This document shows, in pieces, positions 28,863 through 38,207 of a DNA stretch of 64,000 nucleotides (position 1 is the first letter of the stretch; every line of letters begins with the position of its first letter). Below the pieces are notes generated by a model, which saw only the letters and a list, made by a program, of their open reading frames with translations, made no database searches and had not been told where the DNA came from. The stretch is taken from the NCBI RefSeq assembly GCF_028622875.1, contig NZ_CP117709.1:4529001-4593000 (forward strand), given 5' to 3'. The DNA comes from Streptomyces sp. MMBL 11-1 (GTDB lineage: Bacteria; Actinomycetota; Actinomycetes; Streptomycetales; Streptomycetaceae). The translations under genes were made by a program, and so were the position numbers.

Positions 28863-29530
28863 TGCATGCCGTCCAGGCCGTCGAGGAGCTTCGACGCGCA
28901 CGCCTCCCGGGCCTCCTTGTACGCCGGTGACGCGGGGTCGTAGACCGGGGAGGCCGGGTTCGGGTCGCCGCCGGGCACCGCGTTGCCGCCGGACATCACC
29001 GGGTTGGTGAACCGGCTGATGCCGTTGTCCCGCATGCACTGGGCGTGCGCGAGCATCGACTCGTAGGACTTCTGCTGGTCGCGCTTGGGCTCGACCGCCA
29101 TGGCCGCCTGGAGCTCGTCCACGCAGACGTTGTTCTTTCCGGCCTTGATGCCCTCGTTGCGGCCGGGCTGGGAGCCGATCCGGTTGATCTTGTCCCAGTC
29201 GAGGTGACCGCTGAGCTTGGGGTCGGGGTAGTCCTTGTAGCCGCCCTTGGCACGCATGCACCGGACGAACGCGACCTGGGCGTCGTAGTAGGCGCTCTTC
29301 CCGGCGGACTTCGCGCTCGGAGCGCTCGGAGCGCTCGGGGTGTTCGGGGTGTTCGCGGTGCTCGCGCCCTCGGAGGACCCGCCCTTCGGGGACGGTACGT
29401 CGGCGACGGCGTCGTGGCTCCTGGTCCCGGTGACGTCGTCGCTGCCGCCGCAGGCGACGGTGAGGGCGAGTACGGGCACGGCCACGAAGGCGGCCAGGCG
29501 GAGCTTGGCGGTGGTGGTGGAGAAGCTCAT
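28859..29530 (-). CDS. Putative lipoprotein, first gene of the MacAB-like operon
   Basis: 223 aa. The signal peptide ends in LTVACGG, a plausible lipobox (VAC), and an Ser/Pro/Thr-rich linker follows. The mature part has pairs of Cys in [27 protein letters not shown] and EACASK, a pattern seen in Streptomyces proteins encoded beside such pumps. Coupled to the adaptor by GTGA. A role as substrate-binding or sensor partner is inference. Confidence 0.7.
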   Translation of the reverse strand: MSFSTTTAKLRLAAFVAVPVLALTVACGGSDDVTGTRSHDAVADVPSPKGGSSEGASTANTPNTPSAPSAPSAKSAGKSAYYDAQVAFVRCMRAKGGYKDYPDPKLSGHLDWDKINRIGSQPGRNEGIKAGKNNVCVDELQAAMAVEPKRDQQKSYESMLAHAQCMRDNGISRFTNPVMSGGNAVPGGDPNPASPVYDPASPAYKEAREACASKLLDGLDGMQ

Positions 29531-29663
29531 GGCCTCACGCTGGCCGCCGAGGATGACGGTCCGTCCATGGCCACGTGATGGGAAGGTAACAATGCCTCCG
29601 ACCTGGGCTTCCGCCCTCGGGGGAGGAGGCGGGAACGGTCCCGGCGTGCGCATAATCGGCCTC

Positions 29664-30380
29664 ATGCCGCATGTGCTGCTCATCGAGGACGACGCGTCCG
29701 TACGGGACGGGATGGAGCTCGTGCTGCGCCGGCACGGGTACGGCGTGGAGACGGCCGCCACGGGCGAGCAGGCCCTCGCGCTGCTGGCCGGGGAGCGGGG
29801 CGCGCGGGTCGAACTGGCCGTGCTGGACCTGATGCTGCCCGGCATGGACGGCTTCGAGGTGTGCCGCCGCATCCGGGCCCGTACGGCGACGCTCCCCGTC
29901 ATCATGCTGACCGCGCGCGGCGACGACCGGGACATCGTGACCGGCCTGGAGGCGGGGGCCGACGACTACGTGGTCAAGCCGGTCACCGCACCCGTCCTGG
30001 AGGCCCGCATCCGGGCCGCCCTGCGCCGCGCGGAACCGTATCCCCGGCAGGGGCCCGGCGCACAGGCCCTCGACGCCGACCGCACCGATCACGCCGGCCT
30101 GGTGATCGACCGGGCCGGGCTGACCGTGACCAAGCACGGAACGGCCGTCCCCCTCCCGCCCACCGAACTGCGGGTTCTGCTGGAGCTGTCGGCCTCGCCC
30201 GGCCGGGTCCTCACCCGGGAGCAGCTCCTCGCCTCGGTGTGGGACCACACGTTCCTGGGCGACTCCCGGCTGGTGGACGCGGCGGTGGGCCGGCTGCGGG
30301 CCAAGATCGAGGACGTGCCGGCCAGGCCCCGGTACGTACAGACCGTGCGGGGGTTCGGCTACCGCTTCGGGCCGCTGTGA
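29664..30380 (+). CDS. OmpR-family response regulator
   Basis: 238 aa. Receiver domain with acidic pair EDD, phospho-acceptor Asp in LAVLDLMLPGMDGFE, Thr in MLTARG and Lys in VVKPVTAP. A winged-helix output domain follows (LPPTELRVLLELSASPGRVLT, then VDAAVGRLRAKIED, VRGFGYRFG). It is divergent from the MacAB-like operon, whose probable target promoter lies in the 133-bp gap. GTGA overlap with the kinase gene. Confidence 0.95.
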   Translation: MPHVLLIEDDASVRDGMELVLRRHGYGVETAATGEQALALLAGERGARVELAVLDLMLPGMDGFEVCRRIRARTATLPVIMLTARGDDRDIVTGLEAGADDYVVKPVTAPVLEARIRAALRRAEPYPRQGPGAQALDADRTDHAGLVIDRAGLTVTKHGTAVPLPPTELRVLLELSASPGRVLTREQLLASVWDHTFLGDSRLVDAAVGRLRAKIEDVPARPRYVQTVRGFGYRFGPL

Positions 30381-32056
30381 GCCGCTCCGCCCACCGGTCC
30401 GAGCCCCAGCCCGGGCCCCGGCACGAGCCCGGACCCGTGGCCGCCCCCCGGCCCGAGCCCGGGGGGCGGCCCCGGCCCGTCCTCCGGTGGCCGTCCGGGC
30501 GTTCCGTCCGGCAGCTGCTCGGGCGCGGCTCGCGGCGGCTCGTCGGCGGGCTGCGGGTCAGGCTCGTGGTCACCTTCGTCCTCGTCGCCCTGGTCAGCGC
30601 GGTGACCGCGACCGCCCTCGCCTACCGGGACGCCCGCACCGCCGTCCTCCAGCGCACCCAGAACACCGCCGTGAACGACCTCCGGGAGCGGGTCGCCGCC
30701 GTCGCCCCCGGGCTCGATCTGCCGCCGGACCAGCAGTCGTTGTCCCGGTTCGCGGCGAAGGTCTCCGAGGGCCTGGGCGCGCGCGTCGTGGTCGTCCGCC
30801 ACCAGGACCTGTCGGCGGTCTCGGACGCGTACGCCGACACCGAGGGCCGGATCACCCCCGAGCTGCGGGCCGCCGTCCGGGCCGGTGACGGGGCCCGGTT
30901 CCAGCGGGTCCAGTGGCGGGGCGATCCGTATCTGGTCGTCGGCACACCCGTGACGTACGCCGACGGGGACCGGCGCACCTCGGGCCTGGAGGTCTTCGTG
31001 ATCACCGACCTGCGGGCCGAGCGCGACGACACGGCCGCCCTGCTGGACTCCGTACGGACGGGAACCGTGCCCGTGGTGGTGCTGGCAGCGCTGCTGGCGC
31101 TGCTGGCCGCCGGAACGGTCCTGCGGCCGGTACGGAAGCTGGGGCGGGCCACCCGTGAACTCGCCGCCGGGGACCTCGGCAGCCGGGTCGCGGTGCGCGG
31201 CCACGACGAACTGGCCGAACTGGCCAGGACGTTCAACGAGACAGCCGACGCACTCCAGGCGTCCGACGCGGAGTTGCGGGCGCAGGAGGCGAAGGCGCGG
31301 CGGTTCGTGGCGGACGTGTCGCACGAACTGCGCACGCCGCTGGCGGCGATGACGATGGTGGCGACGGTCCTGGAGGAGGACGCCGACCAGTTGCCGCCGG
31401 ACGCCGCCCACGCGGCCCGTACCGTCGGCGCGGAGACGGCCCGGCTGTCCCGGCTGGTGGAGGACCTGATGGAGATCTCCCGCTTCGACGCCGGCGCGGT
31501 CCGGCTCAACGCGTCCGTGACGGACCTCGCCGACACCGTACGGGCGTCGCTGGCGCTGCGCGGGTGGACGGACCGGGTGACCCTCGAACTCCGCGAGGAC
31601 GTACGGGCCGTGGTCGACCGGCGGCGCGTCGACGTCATCGTGGCGAACCTGGTGGGCAACGCGCTGCGGCACGGGGCGCCGCCGGTCACGGTCACCCTGG
31701 CGGCGCCCGGCGGTGACCGGGTGACGCTGGAGGTCGCCGACGGCGGCCCGGGGCTGCCGCCGGAGGCCCGGGAGCGGGTCTTCGACCGGTTCTACAAGGC
31801 GGACGCGGCGCGCACGCGCAGCACGACCGGGGGTGGAGACCAGGGCGGTGGCGGCCCGGGGGAGGACGGAAGCCTCGGGCAGGACGGCTTCGGGCAGGAC
31901 GGCTTCGGGCAGGGCAGTGGCCTCGGTATGGCCATCGCGCTGGAGAACGCCCGGCTGCACGGCGGCACCATCGAGGTGGGCCAACGCCCGCAGGGCGGCG
32001 CGGTGTTCACACTGCGGCTGCCCCTGCGGCACCTGGAGGAGGAGGGGGACGGGTGA
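30377..32056 (+). CDS. HAMP-type sensor histidine kinase
   Basis: 559 aa from the GTG at 30377 in GTGA overlap. A Pro/Arg cytoplasmic tail, TM1 (LVVTFVLVALVSAVTATALA), a sensor loop, TM2 (VPVVVLAALLALLAAGTV), HAMP (LRPVRKLGRATRELAAGDL), HisKA with H-box ADVSHELRTPLAAM, N-box VANLVGNALRHGA, and G2 GLGMAIALENARLHGG. A Gly/Gln/Asp repeat (GQDGFGQDGFGQ) lengthens the loop before G2. Partner of the preceding response regulator. Confidence 0.95.
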   Translation: MSRSAHRSEPQPGPRHEPGPVAAPRPEPGGRPRPVLRWPSGRSVRQLLGRGSRRLVGGLRVRLVVTFVLVALVSAVTATALAYRDARTAVLQRTQNTAVNDLRERVAAVAPGLDLPPDQQSLSRFAAKVSEGLGARVVVVRHQDLSAVSDAYADTEGRITPELRAAVRAGDGARFQRVQWRGDPYLVVGTPVTYADGDRRTSGLEVFVITDLRAERDDTAALLDSVRTGTVPVVVLAALLALLAAGTVLRPVRKLGRATRELAAGDLGSRVAVRGHDELAELARTFNETADALQASDAELRAQEAKARRFVADVSHELRTPLAAMTMVATVLEEDADQLPPDAAHAARTVGAETARLSRLVEDLMEISRFDAGAVRLNASVTDLADTVRASLALRGWTDRVTLELREDVRAVVDRRRVDVIVANLVGNALRHGAPPVTVTLAAPGGDRVTLEVADGGPGLPPEARERVFDRFYKADAARTRSTTGGGDQGGGGPGEDGSLGQDGFGQDGFGQGSGLGMAIALENARLHGGTIEVGQRPQGGAVFTLRLPLRHLEEEGDG

Positions 32057-32577
32057 GGCGCTCGCGGGGAGGGGTACGGAGGAGGCGCCGGCGGGGGATC
32101 GTCCTCACGGTGCTGGGGGCCGCGCTCGTCGGGTGCGGGGTCCAGCCGACCGGGGTGGTCGAGGCGGGCGAACCCGCGTCCGGGCTGACGCGCGGGATGC
32201 GGCTGTACTTCGCGTCCGACGCCGGGCTGCGGGCCGTGCCCCTGCTCGACCGGGAGGTCGGCGGCCTCGACGCGGCGATGAAGCTGCTCGCCGAGGGGCC
32301 GACGGCCGCCGAGCGGCGCGAGGGGCTGACGACGCTGCTCCACGCCCCCGGCGGCTACACCGTGACCGGCGGCGGAGACCGCGTCACGGTGGAGCTGGAG
32401 GGCCCGTACTGGGCGGAGGCGCGGGACCAGGTGACGGGGCAACTGGTCTGCACGCTCGCCAGCTTCCAGTCCGTGCGTGAGGCGGAGATCCGGGCGGACG
32501 ACGTGGAGGTGACGATCCGCCCGGGGGAGGGGCCGGTGCTGGGGCCGCTGCGGTGCGCGGAGTACCTCGACGGCTGA
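32053..32577 (+). CDS. Lipoprotein with GerMN-like domain
   Basis: 174 aa. A very basic N-terminus and hydrophobic core end in a LVGC lipobox. The body matches the GerMN pattern: LYFASDAGLRAVPLLDREV, then AAMKLLAEGPTAAERREGLTTLL. The gene overlaps the kinase (GTGA), similar to MtrB-LpqB arrangements in actinobacteria, where a lipoprotein modulates the sensor kinase. The modulatory role is inferred. Confidence 0.8.
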   Translation: MRRSRGGVRRRRRRGIVLTVLGAALVGCGVQPTGVVEAGEPASGLTRGMRLYFASDAGLRAVPLLDREVGGLDAAMKLLAEGPTAAERREGLTTLLHAPGGYTVTGGGDRVTVELEGPYWAEARDQVTGQLVCTLASFQSVREAEIRADDVEVTIRPGEGPVLGPLRCAEYLDG

Positions 32578-32812
32578 GGGACGCACCGGCCCGCCCGGAC
32601 CGGCCCGTGGGTGCGGCGGGCTGCCTCAGCAGTGGGTGCGCCGGGGCCGTACGGAACCTGCGCCCGGCCGCCCGGCCGTGGGTGCGCCGGGACCAGCCGG
32701 GACCGCTAAGACGGCCGGGACCGCCGGGACCGTACGGGGACCTGTGCTTGGCCGCCCGGCCGCCCGGCCATGGGTGCGCCGGACTGCGTCGGCAGCGCGT
32801 GCGCCTCGGCCG

Positions 32813-33412
32813 TCAGAACCGCACCGTCACCTGGGCCTGGACGTGGGCCCGCAGTACCCCCGCCATGTCCGTGGCGCAGTCGCTGATCAGCCACTGGATC
32901 TGCAGGCCGTCCATCAGCGCGATGAGCTGCTGGGCCGCGGCCGACGGATCGATGTCGTCCCGGAGTTCGCCCGCCTCCCGGGCCTGGCGGTAGGCCAGCT
33001 CGGTGTTGGCGACCGAGGTGCGGTAGCGGGCCTCGAAGTACGCGTGCGCCGGATGGTCGGGGGACGTGGCCTCCGCCGCGACCACCGAGAACAGCTCGAC
33101 GATCCCGCGCCGCTTCGCGTTCAGCTCGGCGAGGTCGATCAGCCGGCGCAGATGGTCGACGCCCCGGGTCAGGCCCAGGGCCAGCCACGCGTCGTCCACG
33201 TCGTCCCGGTGCTGGAGCACGGCGAGGAGCAGGGCCTCCTTCGTCGGGAAGTGGTGCAGAAGGCCCGGGTGGGAGATGCCGCAGCGGGTGGCGATCACCC
33301 GGAGCGACGCGCCCCGGTAGCCGGCCTCGCCGAACAGGGCCATCGCCTGGTCGAGGATCTCGGTCCGCTTGGCCCGGCCCTTCGCGTAGCCGCGCCCCGC
33401 CCCGGAAGTCAC
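32813..33412 (-). CDS. TetR-family regulator
   Basis: 199 aa from a GTG. N-terminal HTH: RTEILDQAMALFGEAGYRGAS, then CGISHPGLLHHFPTKEALLL. The C-terminal ligand domain is all-helical (VANTELAYRQAREAGELR). It is divergent from the GH3 glucosidase gene and probably represses it. A degenerate motif ACCAAGCGGTCGG lies in the 158-bp gap at about 33509-33521. Confidence 0.9.
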   Translation of the reverse strand: MTSGAGRGYAKGRAKRTEILDQAMALFGEAGYRGASLRVIATRCGISHPGLLHHFPTKEALLLAVLQHRDDVDDAWLALGLTRGVDHLRRLIDLAELNAKRRGIVELFSVVAAEATSPDHPAHAYFEARYRTSVANTELAYRQAREAGELRDDIDPSAAAQQLIALMDGLQIQWLISDCATDMAGVLRAHVQAQVTVRF

Positions 33413-33570
33413 GCGCCATCACCCGCTGTCATCGGAATCGGACACCTCTCTCGTACCGCCGCTCCGGCCCAGATTCTCACAGGGCCGACATCCCGGAGCC
33501 CTCAATACTTACCAAGCGGTCGGGATTGAGCGTACGGTACTGCGGAGTGCCGTACGCGAAAGGAACTCCT

Positions 33571-35862
33571 GTGGGCCCCAAGCCGCCGTACCTCGACCCC
33601 GCGCTGCCCGTCGCGGAGCGGGTCACCGATCTCCTGGGGCGCATGACGCTGCCCGAGAAGGTCGGCCAGATGCTCCAGCTCAACGCCAAGGAGGGGGTGC
33701 GGCACCTCGTCGAGGACCTGCACGCGGGGTCGATCCTCCACGCCTCGCCGGAGCGGGTGCGCGAGGCCGCCGCGCTCACCGCGAGGACCCGGCTGCGCAT
33801 CCCGCTGCTCGTCGCGGAGGACTGCATCCACGGGCACTCCTTCTGGGAGGGGGCCACGATCTACCCGACGCAGCTGGGGATGGCCGCCACCTGGGACCCG
33901 GAGCTGGTGGAGCGGATCGCGCGGGCGACGGCGGTCGAGGTCGCGGCGACCGGGGTGCACTGGACGTTCTCGCCGGTGCTCTGCATCACGCGGGACCTGC
34001 GGTGGGGCCGGGTGAGCGAGACCTTCGGCGAGGACCCGTTCCTGATCGGCGAGCTGGCCTCCGCGATGGTGCGCGGCTACCAGGGCGACGGCCTCGACGA
34101 CCCGACCGCGATCCTGGCCTGCGCCAAGCACTTCGCCGGGTACTCCGAGACCCAGGGCGGCCGGGACGCCAGCGAGGCGGACATCTCGCGGCGCAAGCTG
34201 CGCTCCTGGTTCCTGCCGCCGTTCGAGCGGGTCGCCAAGGAGGGCTGCCGCACGTTCATGCTCGGCTACCAGTCGATGGACGGCGTGCCGATCACCGTGA
34301 ACGACTGGCTGCTCAACGAGGTGCTGCGCGGTGAGTGGGGCTACACCGGGACCCTGGTCACCGACTGGGACAACGTCGGCCGCATGGTGTGGGAGCAGAA
34401 GGTCTACGCCGACTACGCGCAGGCGTCGGCGGCGGCGGTCCGCGCGGGCAACGACATGGTGATGACCACGTCGAACTTCTTCGCGGGTGCCCAGGAGGCC
34501 GTGGCCCAGGGCGCGTTGACGGAGTCCGAGATCGACGCCGCCGTACGCCGCGTCCTGACGCTCAAGTTCGAGCTGGGCCTGTTCGAGAACCCGCGCCACC
34601 CCGACGCGGCCCGGCAGGCCGAGGTCATCGGCAGCGGGGCGCACGCCGCGCTGAACCTGGAGGCGGCCCGCCGCTCGCTCGTGCTGCTGGCCAACGACGG
34701 CACGCTGCCGTTCGCGGGCGGCCTGGAGGCGGACGAGGAGGGCAGGGGCAGGCCCCTCGCCTCCGGCGACCCCCGTACGGTGGCGGTCATCGGCCCCAAC
34801 GCGGATGACGCGCAGACCCAGTTGGGCGACTGGGCGGGCTCCTCGGGCCAGGCCGACTGGCTGCCGGAGGGCCAGCCGCGCACCATGATCCGTACCGTCC
34901 TCGACGGCTTCCGCGACCACGTGCCCGCCGACTGGACGGTCACGTACGCGCCCGGAGCACGGATCCTCGACGTGGGCCCCGACCCGGACGGCGCCTTCTT
35001 CCCGGACGGGCAGCCCCGCCCGGAGGTCGTCGTTCCGGCGGCCCCCGACGCCTCGCTGGTCGCGGAAGCCGTCGCCGCCGCCGAGGCCGCCGACCACGTG
35101 GTCGCCGTCGTCGGCGACCGGATCGAGCTGATCGGCGAGGGCAAGTCCACCGCCACGCTCGAACTCGTCGGCGACCAGGTGGCGTTGCTGGACGCACTGG
35201 CGGCGACGGGCAAGCCGCTGGTCGTCGTGGTGATCAGCTCCAAGCCGCTGGTGCTGCCGCCCTCCGCGCTCGGCGCGGCGGCGATCGTGTACGCGGCCAA
35301 CCCGGGGATGCTCGGCGGCCGGGCGGTCGCCGAGCTGCTGCTCGGCCTGGTCGAGCCCACCGGCCGGCTGCCGCTGTCCTTCGCCCGGCACGCGGGCCAG
35401 CAGCCGACCTACTACAACCAGGTGCGCGGCCAGCACGGTTCGCGCTACGCGGACCTCACCCAGCGCCCGGCGTTCGCGTTCGGCGAGGGGCTGAGCTATA
35501 CGACGGTCGACTACACGGGCCTGGAGGTGCTGACGCCGGTGGTCGACGCGTCGGAGACCGTACGGGCACGGGTCACGGTGACGAACACGGGGACGCGGCC
35601 CGCGCTGGAGACGGCGCAGGTGTACGTGAGCGACACGGTGACGTCGGTGACCTGGGCGGAGAAGGAGCTGAAGGCCTACCGGCAGGTGGCGCTGGCCCCC
35701 GGGGAGTCGCACGAGATCCTCTTCGGACTCCCGGCGTCCGACTGCACGCTCGTGGACGCGGAGGGCCGCCGCGTCGTGGAGCCGGGCCGCTTCGAGCTGC
35801 TGGTGGGCCCGTCGTCCCGCGACGAGGCGCTGCTGCGGGGGGAGTTCACGGTCAAGGGGTGA
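33571..35862 (+). CDS. GH3 family beta-glucosidase/xylosidase
   Basis: 763 aa. A TIM-barrel N-terminal domain begins PPYLDPALPVAERVTDLL. It carries conserved KHF (ACAKHFAGY) and nucleophile Asp265 in LVTDWDNV, followed by the alpha/beta sandwich (LEAARRSLVLLANDG; VVAVVGDRIELIGEGKSTATLEL) and a fibronectin III-like C-terminus (VRARVTVTNTGTRPALETAQVYVS). There is no signal peptide, so it acts in the cytoplasm on imported oligosaccharides. The GTG at 33571 has AAAGGA upstream; an earlier TTG at 33526 is less likely. Confidence 0.95.
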   Translation: MGPKPPYLDPALPVAERVTDLLGRMTLPEKVGQMLQLNAKEGVRHLVEDLHAGSILHASPERVREAAALTARTRLRIPLLVAEDCIHGHSFWEGATIYPTQLGMAATWDPELVERIARATAVEVAATGVHWTFSPVLCITRDLRWGRVSETFGEDPFLIGELASAMVRGYQGDGLDDPTAILACAKHFAGYSETQGGRDASEADISRRKLRSWFLPPFERVAKEGCRTFMLGYQSMDGVPITVNDWLLNEVLRGEWGYTGTLVTDWDNVGRMVWEQKVYADYAQASAAAVRAGNDMVMTTSNFFAGAQEAVAQGALTESEIDAAVRRVLTLKFELGLFENPRHPDAARQAEVIGSGAHAALNLEAARRSLVLLANDGTLPFAGGLEADEEGRGRPLASGDPRTVAVIGPNADDAQTQLGDWAGSSGQADWLPEGQPRTMIRTVLDGFRDHVPADWTVTYAPGARILDVGPDPDGAFFPDGQPRPEVVVPAAPDASLVAEAVAAAEAADHVVAVVGDRIELIGEGKSTATLELVGDQVALLDALAATGKPLVVVVISSKPLVLPPSALGAAAIVYAANPGMLGGRAVAELLLGLVEPTGRLPLSFARHAGQQPTYYNQVRGQHGSRYADLTQRPAFAFGEGLSYTTVDYTGLEVLTPVVDASETVRARVTVTNTGTRPALETAQVYVSDTVTSVTWAEKELKAYRQVALAPGESHEILFGLPASDCTLVDAEGRRVVEPGRFELLVGPSSRDEALLRGEFTVKG

Positions 35863-35980
35863 GACCGGGGCCGTGGCCGGCCGTGGGCACCGAGGGGACG
35901 GCGGGGTGGCGGCGGGGTGGCTTCACGCTCCCCGACGGCCCCCGGCCCCCGGCCCTCGGCCCCCGGCCCCGGCGCGCCCG

Positions 35981-36856
35981 TCACGAACCGCCGGGGGCCC
36001 TCGTCAGCTCGTACAGGTCCCCGGAGTCCGGGTCGCCGATGTACTGGTAGAGGACGGGCCTGCTCTCCGTGCCGCCGACGTTCCAGTAGTCGAACGTGCA
36101 CGCGTCGACGGTGACGTCCACCTCCTGCGACCACGTGCTCCCGCCGGGTTCGTACGTCCAGGTGCCCTGCCCCGTACACGCGTCGCGTTCGCCGTCGCCG
36201 TCGCCGTCGTCGTCGTAGTCGACGTCGATTCCCGCTGCGGTGACCCGCCCGTCCGCCGTGAAGGTGAGGGTTCCGTCGCGCCCGTCGGACCAGCGTCCGA
36301 CGATGTCCGCCGAGGCGAGTGCGGGAGGGCGGTACTCCGGGATCAGCCCCGTCGCCAGACCGACGCCTCCGAGAACGGCCGTGAGGACCACGGCGGCCAG
36401 CCCCCACAGCATCACCGGCCCGAAGATCCGCTCCCGGCGCGACCGCCAGAGCAGGGCCGGAACGGTGAGCCCTGCCGTGGTCAGCAGCCAGGCCACCGCG
36501 ATGCCGACGGGCCCCGCACCGCCGGACAGGGCGACGACCAGCACGAGGGAGACGGCCGCCGCCACCGCCGGAACCCACCACCACGCCTCCCGCCCGCCGA
36601 ACCGGCGTCCCAGCACGCCGCCCAGCCAGGCGGTCGGGGAGACGAGGAGCACGGACAGCGCGCCCGCGACCGCGAGCCCGAACACGGCGAGGACGGGCAG
36701 GAACAGGACGAACAGCACCGAACCGCCGCCGCCGGCGTTCGGCGACTCCTGCGTGAAGCCGTACACGACGGCCACGATGAGGGCGATGCCCGCTTCGATG
36801 TGCAGGGTCAGGATCGAGAGGAGCAGTGACAGCCCGTAGAGCCGCTTCTTCTTCAC
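35981..36856 (-). CDS. Membrane protein, paralogue of the upstream gene
   Basis: 291 aa from a GTG in GTGA overlap. Six or so membrane segments hold the conserved loop GRRFGGREAWWWVP. A C-terminal beta-rich domain follows (ADIVGRWSDGRDGTLTFTADGRVTA), with paired Cys and an acidic Asp-Gly run (DDDGDGDGE). It is a tandem duplicate of the 36853-37728 gene and shares its topology. Function unknown. Confidence 0.75.
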   Translation of the reverse strand: MKKKRLYGLSLLLSILTLHIEAGIALIVAVVYGFTQESPNAGGGGSVLFVLFLPVLAVFGLAVAGALSVLLVSPTAWLGGVLGRRFGGREAWWWVPAVAAAVSLVLVVALSGGAGPVGIAVAWLLTTAGLTVPALLWRSRRERIFGPVMLWGLAAVVLTAVLGGVGLATGLIPEYRPPALASADIVGRWSDGRDGTLTFTADGRVTAAGIDVDYDDDGDGDGERDACTGQGTWTYEPGGSTWSQEVDVTVDACTFDYWNVGGTESRPVLYQYIGDPDSGDLYELTRAPGGS

Positions 36857-37728
36857 CGAGGCGTCCTCCTGGTCAGCTCGTACCGGTCCACTTCGTCCGG
36901 TTCGACGGACCGCACGACGATCCGGTGGAGTGTGGGCCGGTCCTCCGTGCCGCCGACGTCCCAGAGCGTCCGGCCGCAGCTGGGCACGTCCACGCCGACA
37001 CCCCGGGCATGACGGTCCGTTCCCGTGCCGTATCCCCAGGTGCCGCGCCCCACGCAGGCCTCACCTCGTTCGCCGGAGGTGCGGTCGAGGCCGGAGACCG
37101 TGGCCCGGCCCTCGGCCGTGAGGGTCAGCGTTCCGCCTTTCCCGTCGGACCAGGTCCCCACCAGCTCGGCGCGGGCGACGTCCGGCGGACGGTACATCGT
37201 CAGGACGCCCGTGCCGAACGCGACGCCGCCGAGCACACCGGTGAGGACCACGGCCGCCAGACCCCACAGCGCCACCGGGCCGAAGACCCGCTTCCGGCGC
37301 GAGCGGCAGACCAGCGCCGGAACGGCGAGCGCGACCGTGGTCAGCAGCCATCCCCGGGCGAAGCCGGCGGAGCCCGTGCCGCCGGCCACAACGGTGGTCG
37401 CACCCACGAGCAGGAGGGAGACGGCCGCCGCCACCGGTGGGACCCACCACCACGCCTCGCGTCCGCCGAACCGGCGTCCCAGCACGTCGCTCAGGGACGC
37501 GGTGGGGAGGACGACGGCCACCGACAACGCGGCGGCCGCCGTGGCCGCGAACAGCGCGAGGAAGGGCAGCAGCACCACGGACAGCGGGGAGCCGCCGGTC
37601 GGGGTCATGGCCCAGGACTGCTGCGTCAGGCCGTGGAGGACGGACACGACGAGTGCGAGCACCGCCTCCACCAGCAGGATCGCCGTCGAGAGCAGCAGCG
37701 ACAGCCCGTACGGCCGTTTTCTCTCCAC
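36853..37728 (-). CDS. Membrane protein, first of a duplicated pair
   Basis: 291 aa. Same layout as the downstream gene: start ERKRPYGLSLLLS, about six hydrophobic segments, GRRFGGREAWWWVPP, then AELVGTWSDGKGGTLTLTAEG in the soluble domain. The identity to the downstream paralogue is highest in the loop and TM6. A palindrome about 80 bp upstream (37811-37824) may be its operator. Confidence 0.75.
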   Translation of the reverse strand: MERKRPYGLSLLLSTAILLVEAVLALVVSVLHGLTQQSWAMTPTGGSPLSVVLLPFLALFAATAAAALSVAVVLPTASLSDVLGRRFGGREAWWWVPPVAAAVSLLLVGATTVVAGGTGSAGFARGWLLTTVALAVPALVCRSRRKRVFGPVALWGLAAVVLTGVLGGVAFGTGVLTMYRPPDVARAELVGTWSDGKGGTLTLTAEGRATVSGLDRTSGERGEACVGRGTWGYGTGTDRHARGVGVDVPSCGRTLWDVGGTEDRPTLHRIVVRSVEPDEVDRYELTRRTPR

Positions 37729-37810
37729 CGTTCAGTCCCCCCTCGCGCACGGTGATGTACGCGGCACGCCCTCGGCGGGGCGGCAGCTGCGGCCATCGTG
37801 TCAGAGCCGT

Positions 37811-37824
37811 TTGAACGCGTTCAA
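37811..37824. promoter_or_regulatory. 14-bp perfect palindrome TTGAACGCGTTCAA
   Basis: A perfect inverted repeat in the 479-bp gap between the divergent membrane-protein pair (start 37728) and the TetR gene (start 38208). TetR dimers typically bind such sites. The remainder of the gap holds an 11-bp minisatellite and no gene. Confidence 0.5.
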
Positions 37825-37856
37825 GGCAGGGTTCGCGGTGCCTGCGGCGGCGCCCC

Positions 37857-37933
37857 GGTGCGGCCTCGGTGCGGCCTCGGTGCGGCCTCGGTGCGGCACC
37901 GGTGCGGCCTCGGTGCGGCACCGGTGCGGCCCC
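37857..37933. repeat. 11-bp minisatellite (GGTGCGGCCTC)
   Basis: Seven contiguous 11-bp units in the intergenic region. Units 1, 2, 3 and 5 are identical; units 4 and 6 read GGTGCGGCACC and unit 7 GGTGCGGCCCC. An open frame crosses it but shows no protein character. Confidence 0.85.
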
Positions 37934-38207
37934 GGCGGTGCCTTCGGCGACGTACGGGCGATGCACCGGCGTGCTGTCGTGGGAGAGGGCGGACGAGGGC
38001 GGATGGGGGCGGGCGAGTGCGAGCGAGTACCGGGTGAGTTTGGGGCGCGCCCGGGGCGCGTAAAGAAGAAGCGTTTCCGCGTGCGGGTATTCCCCCGTAT
38101 GGGTGTGGCGAGGCCGTCCGGACGGTGGTCGGGCGAGCACAATGGGGCGGCGGTTCGTGCAGAGGCGCGCAGGCCCCTCTCCCGCACCTTGCGCTCAAGG
38201 AGGACCG

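Noticed and set aside
33487..33525. ACCAAGCGGTCGG as a firm TetR operator
   Set aside because: Only a weak, imperfect palindrome; listed in the TetR entry but not as a site.
37857..37933. 11-bp minisatellite as coding sequence
   Set aside because: It is open in several frames because it is a repeat; no start, RBS or protein pattern.
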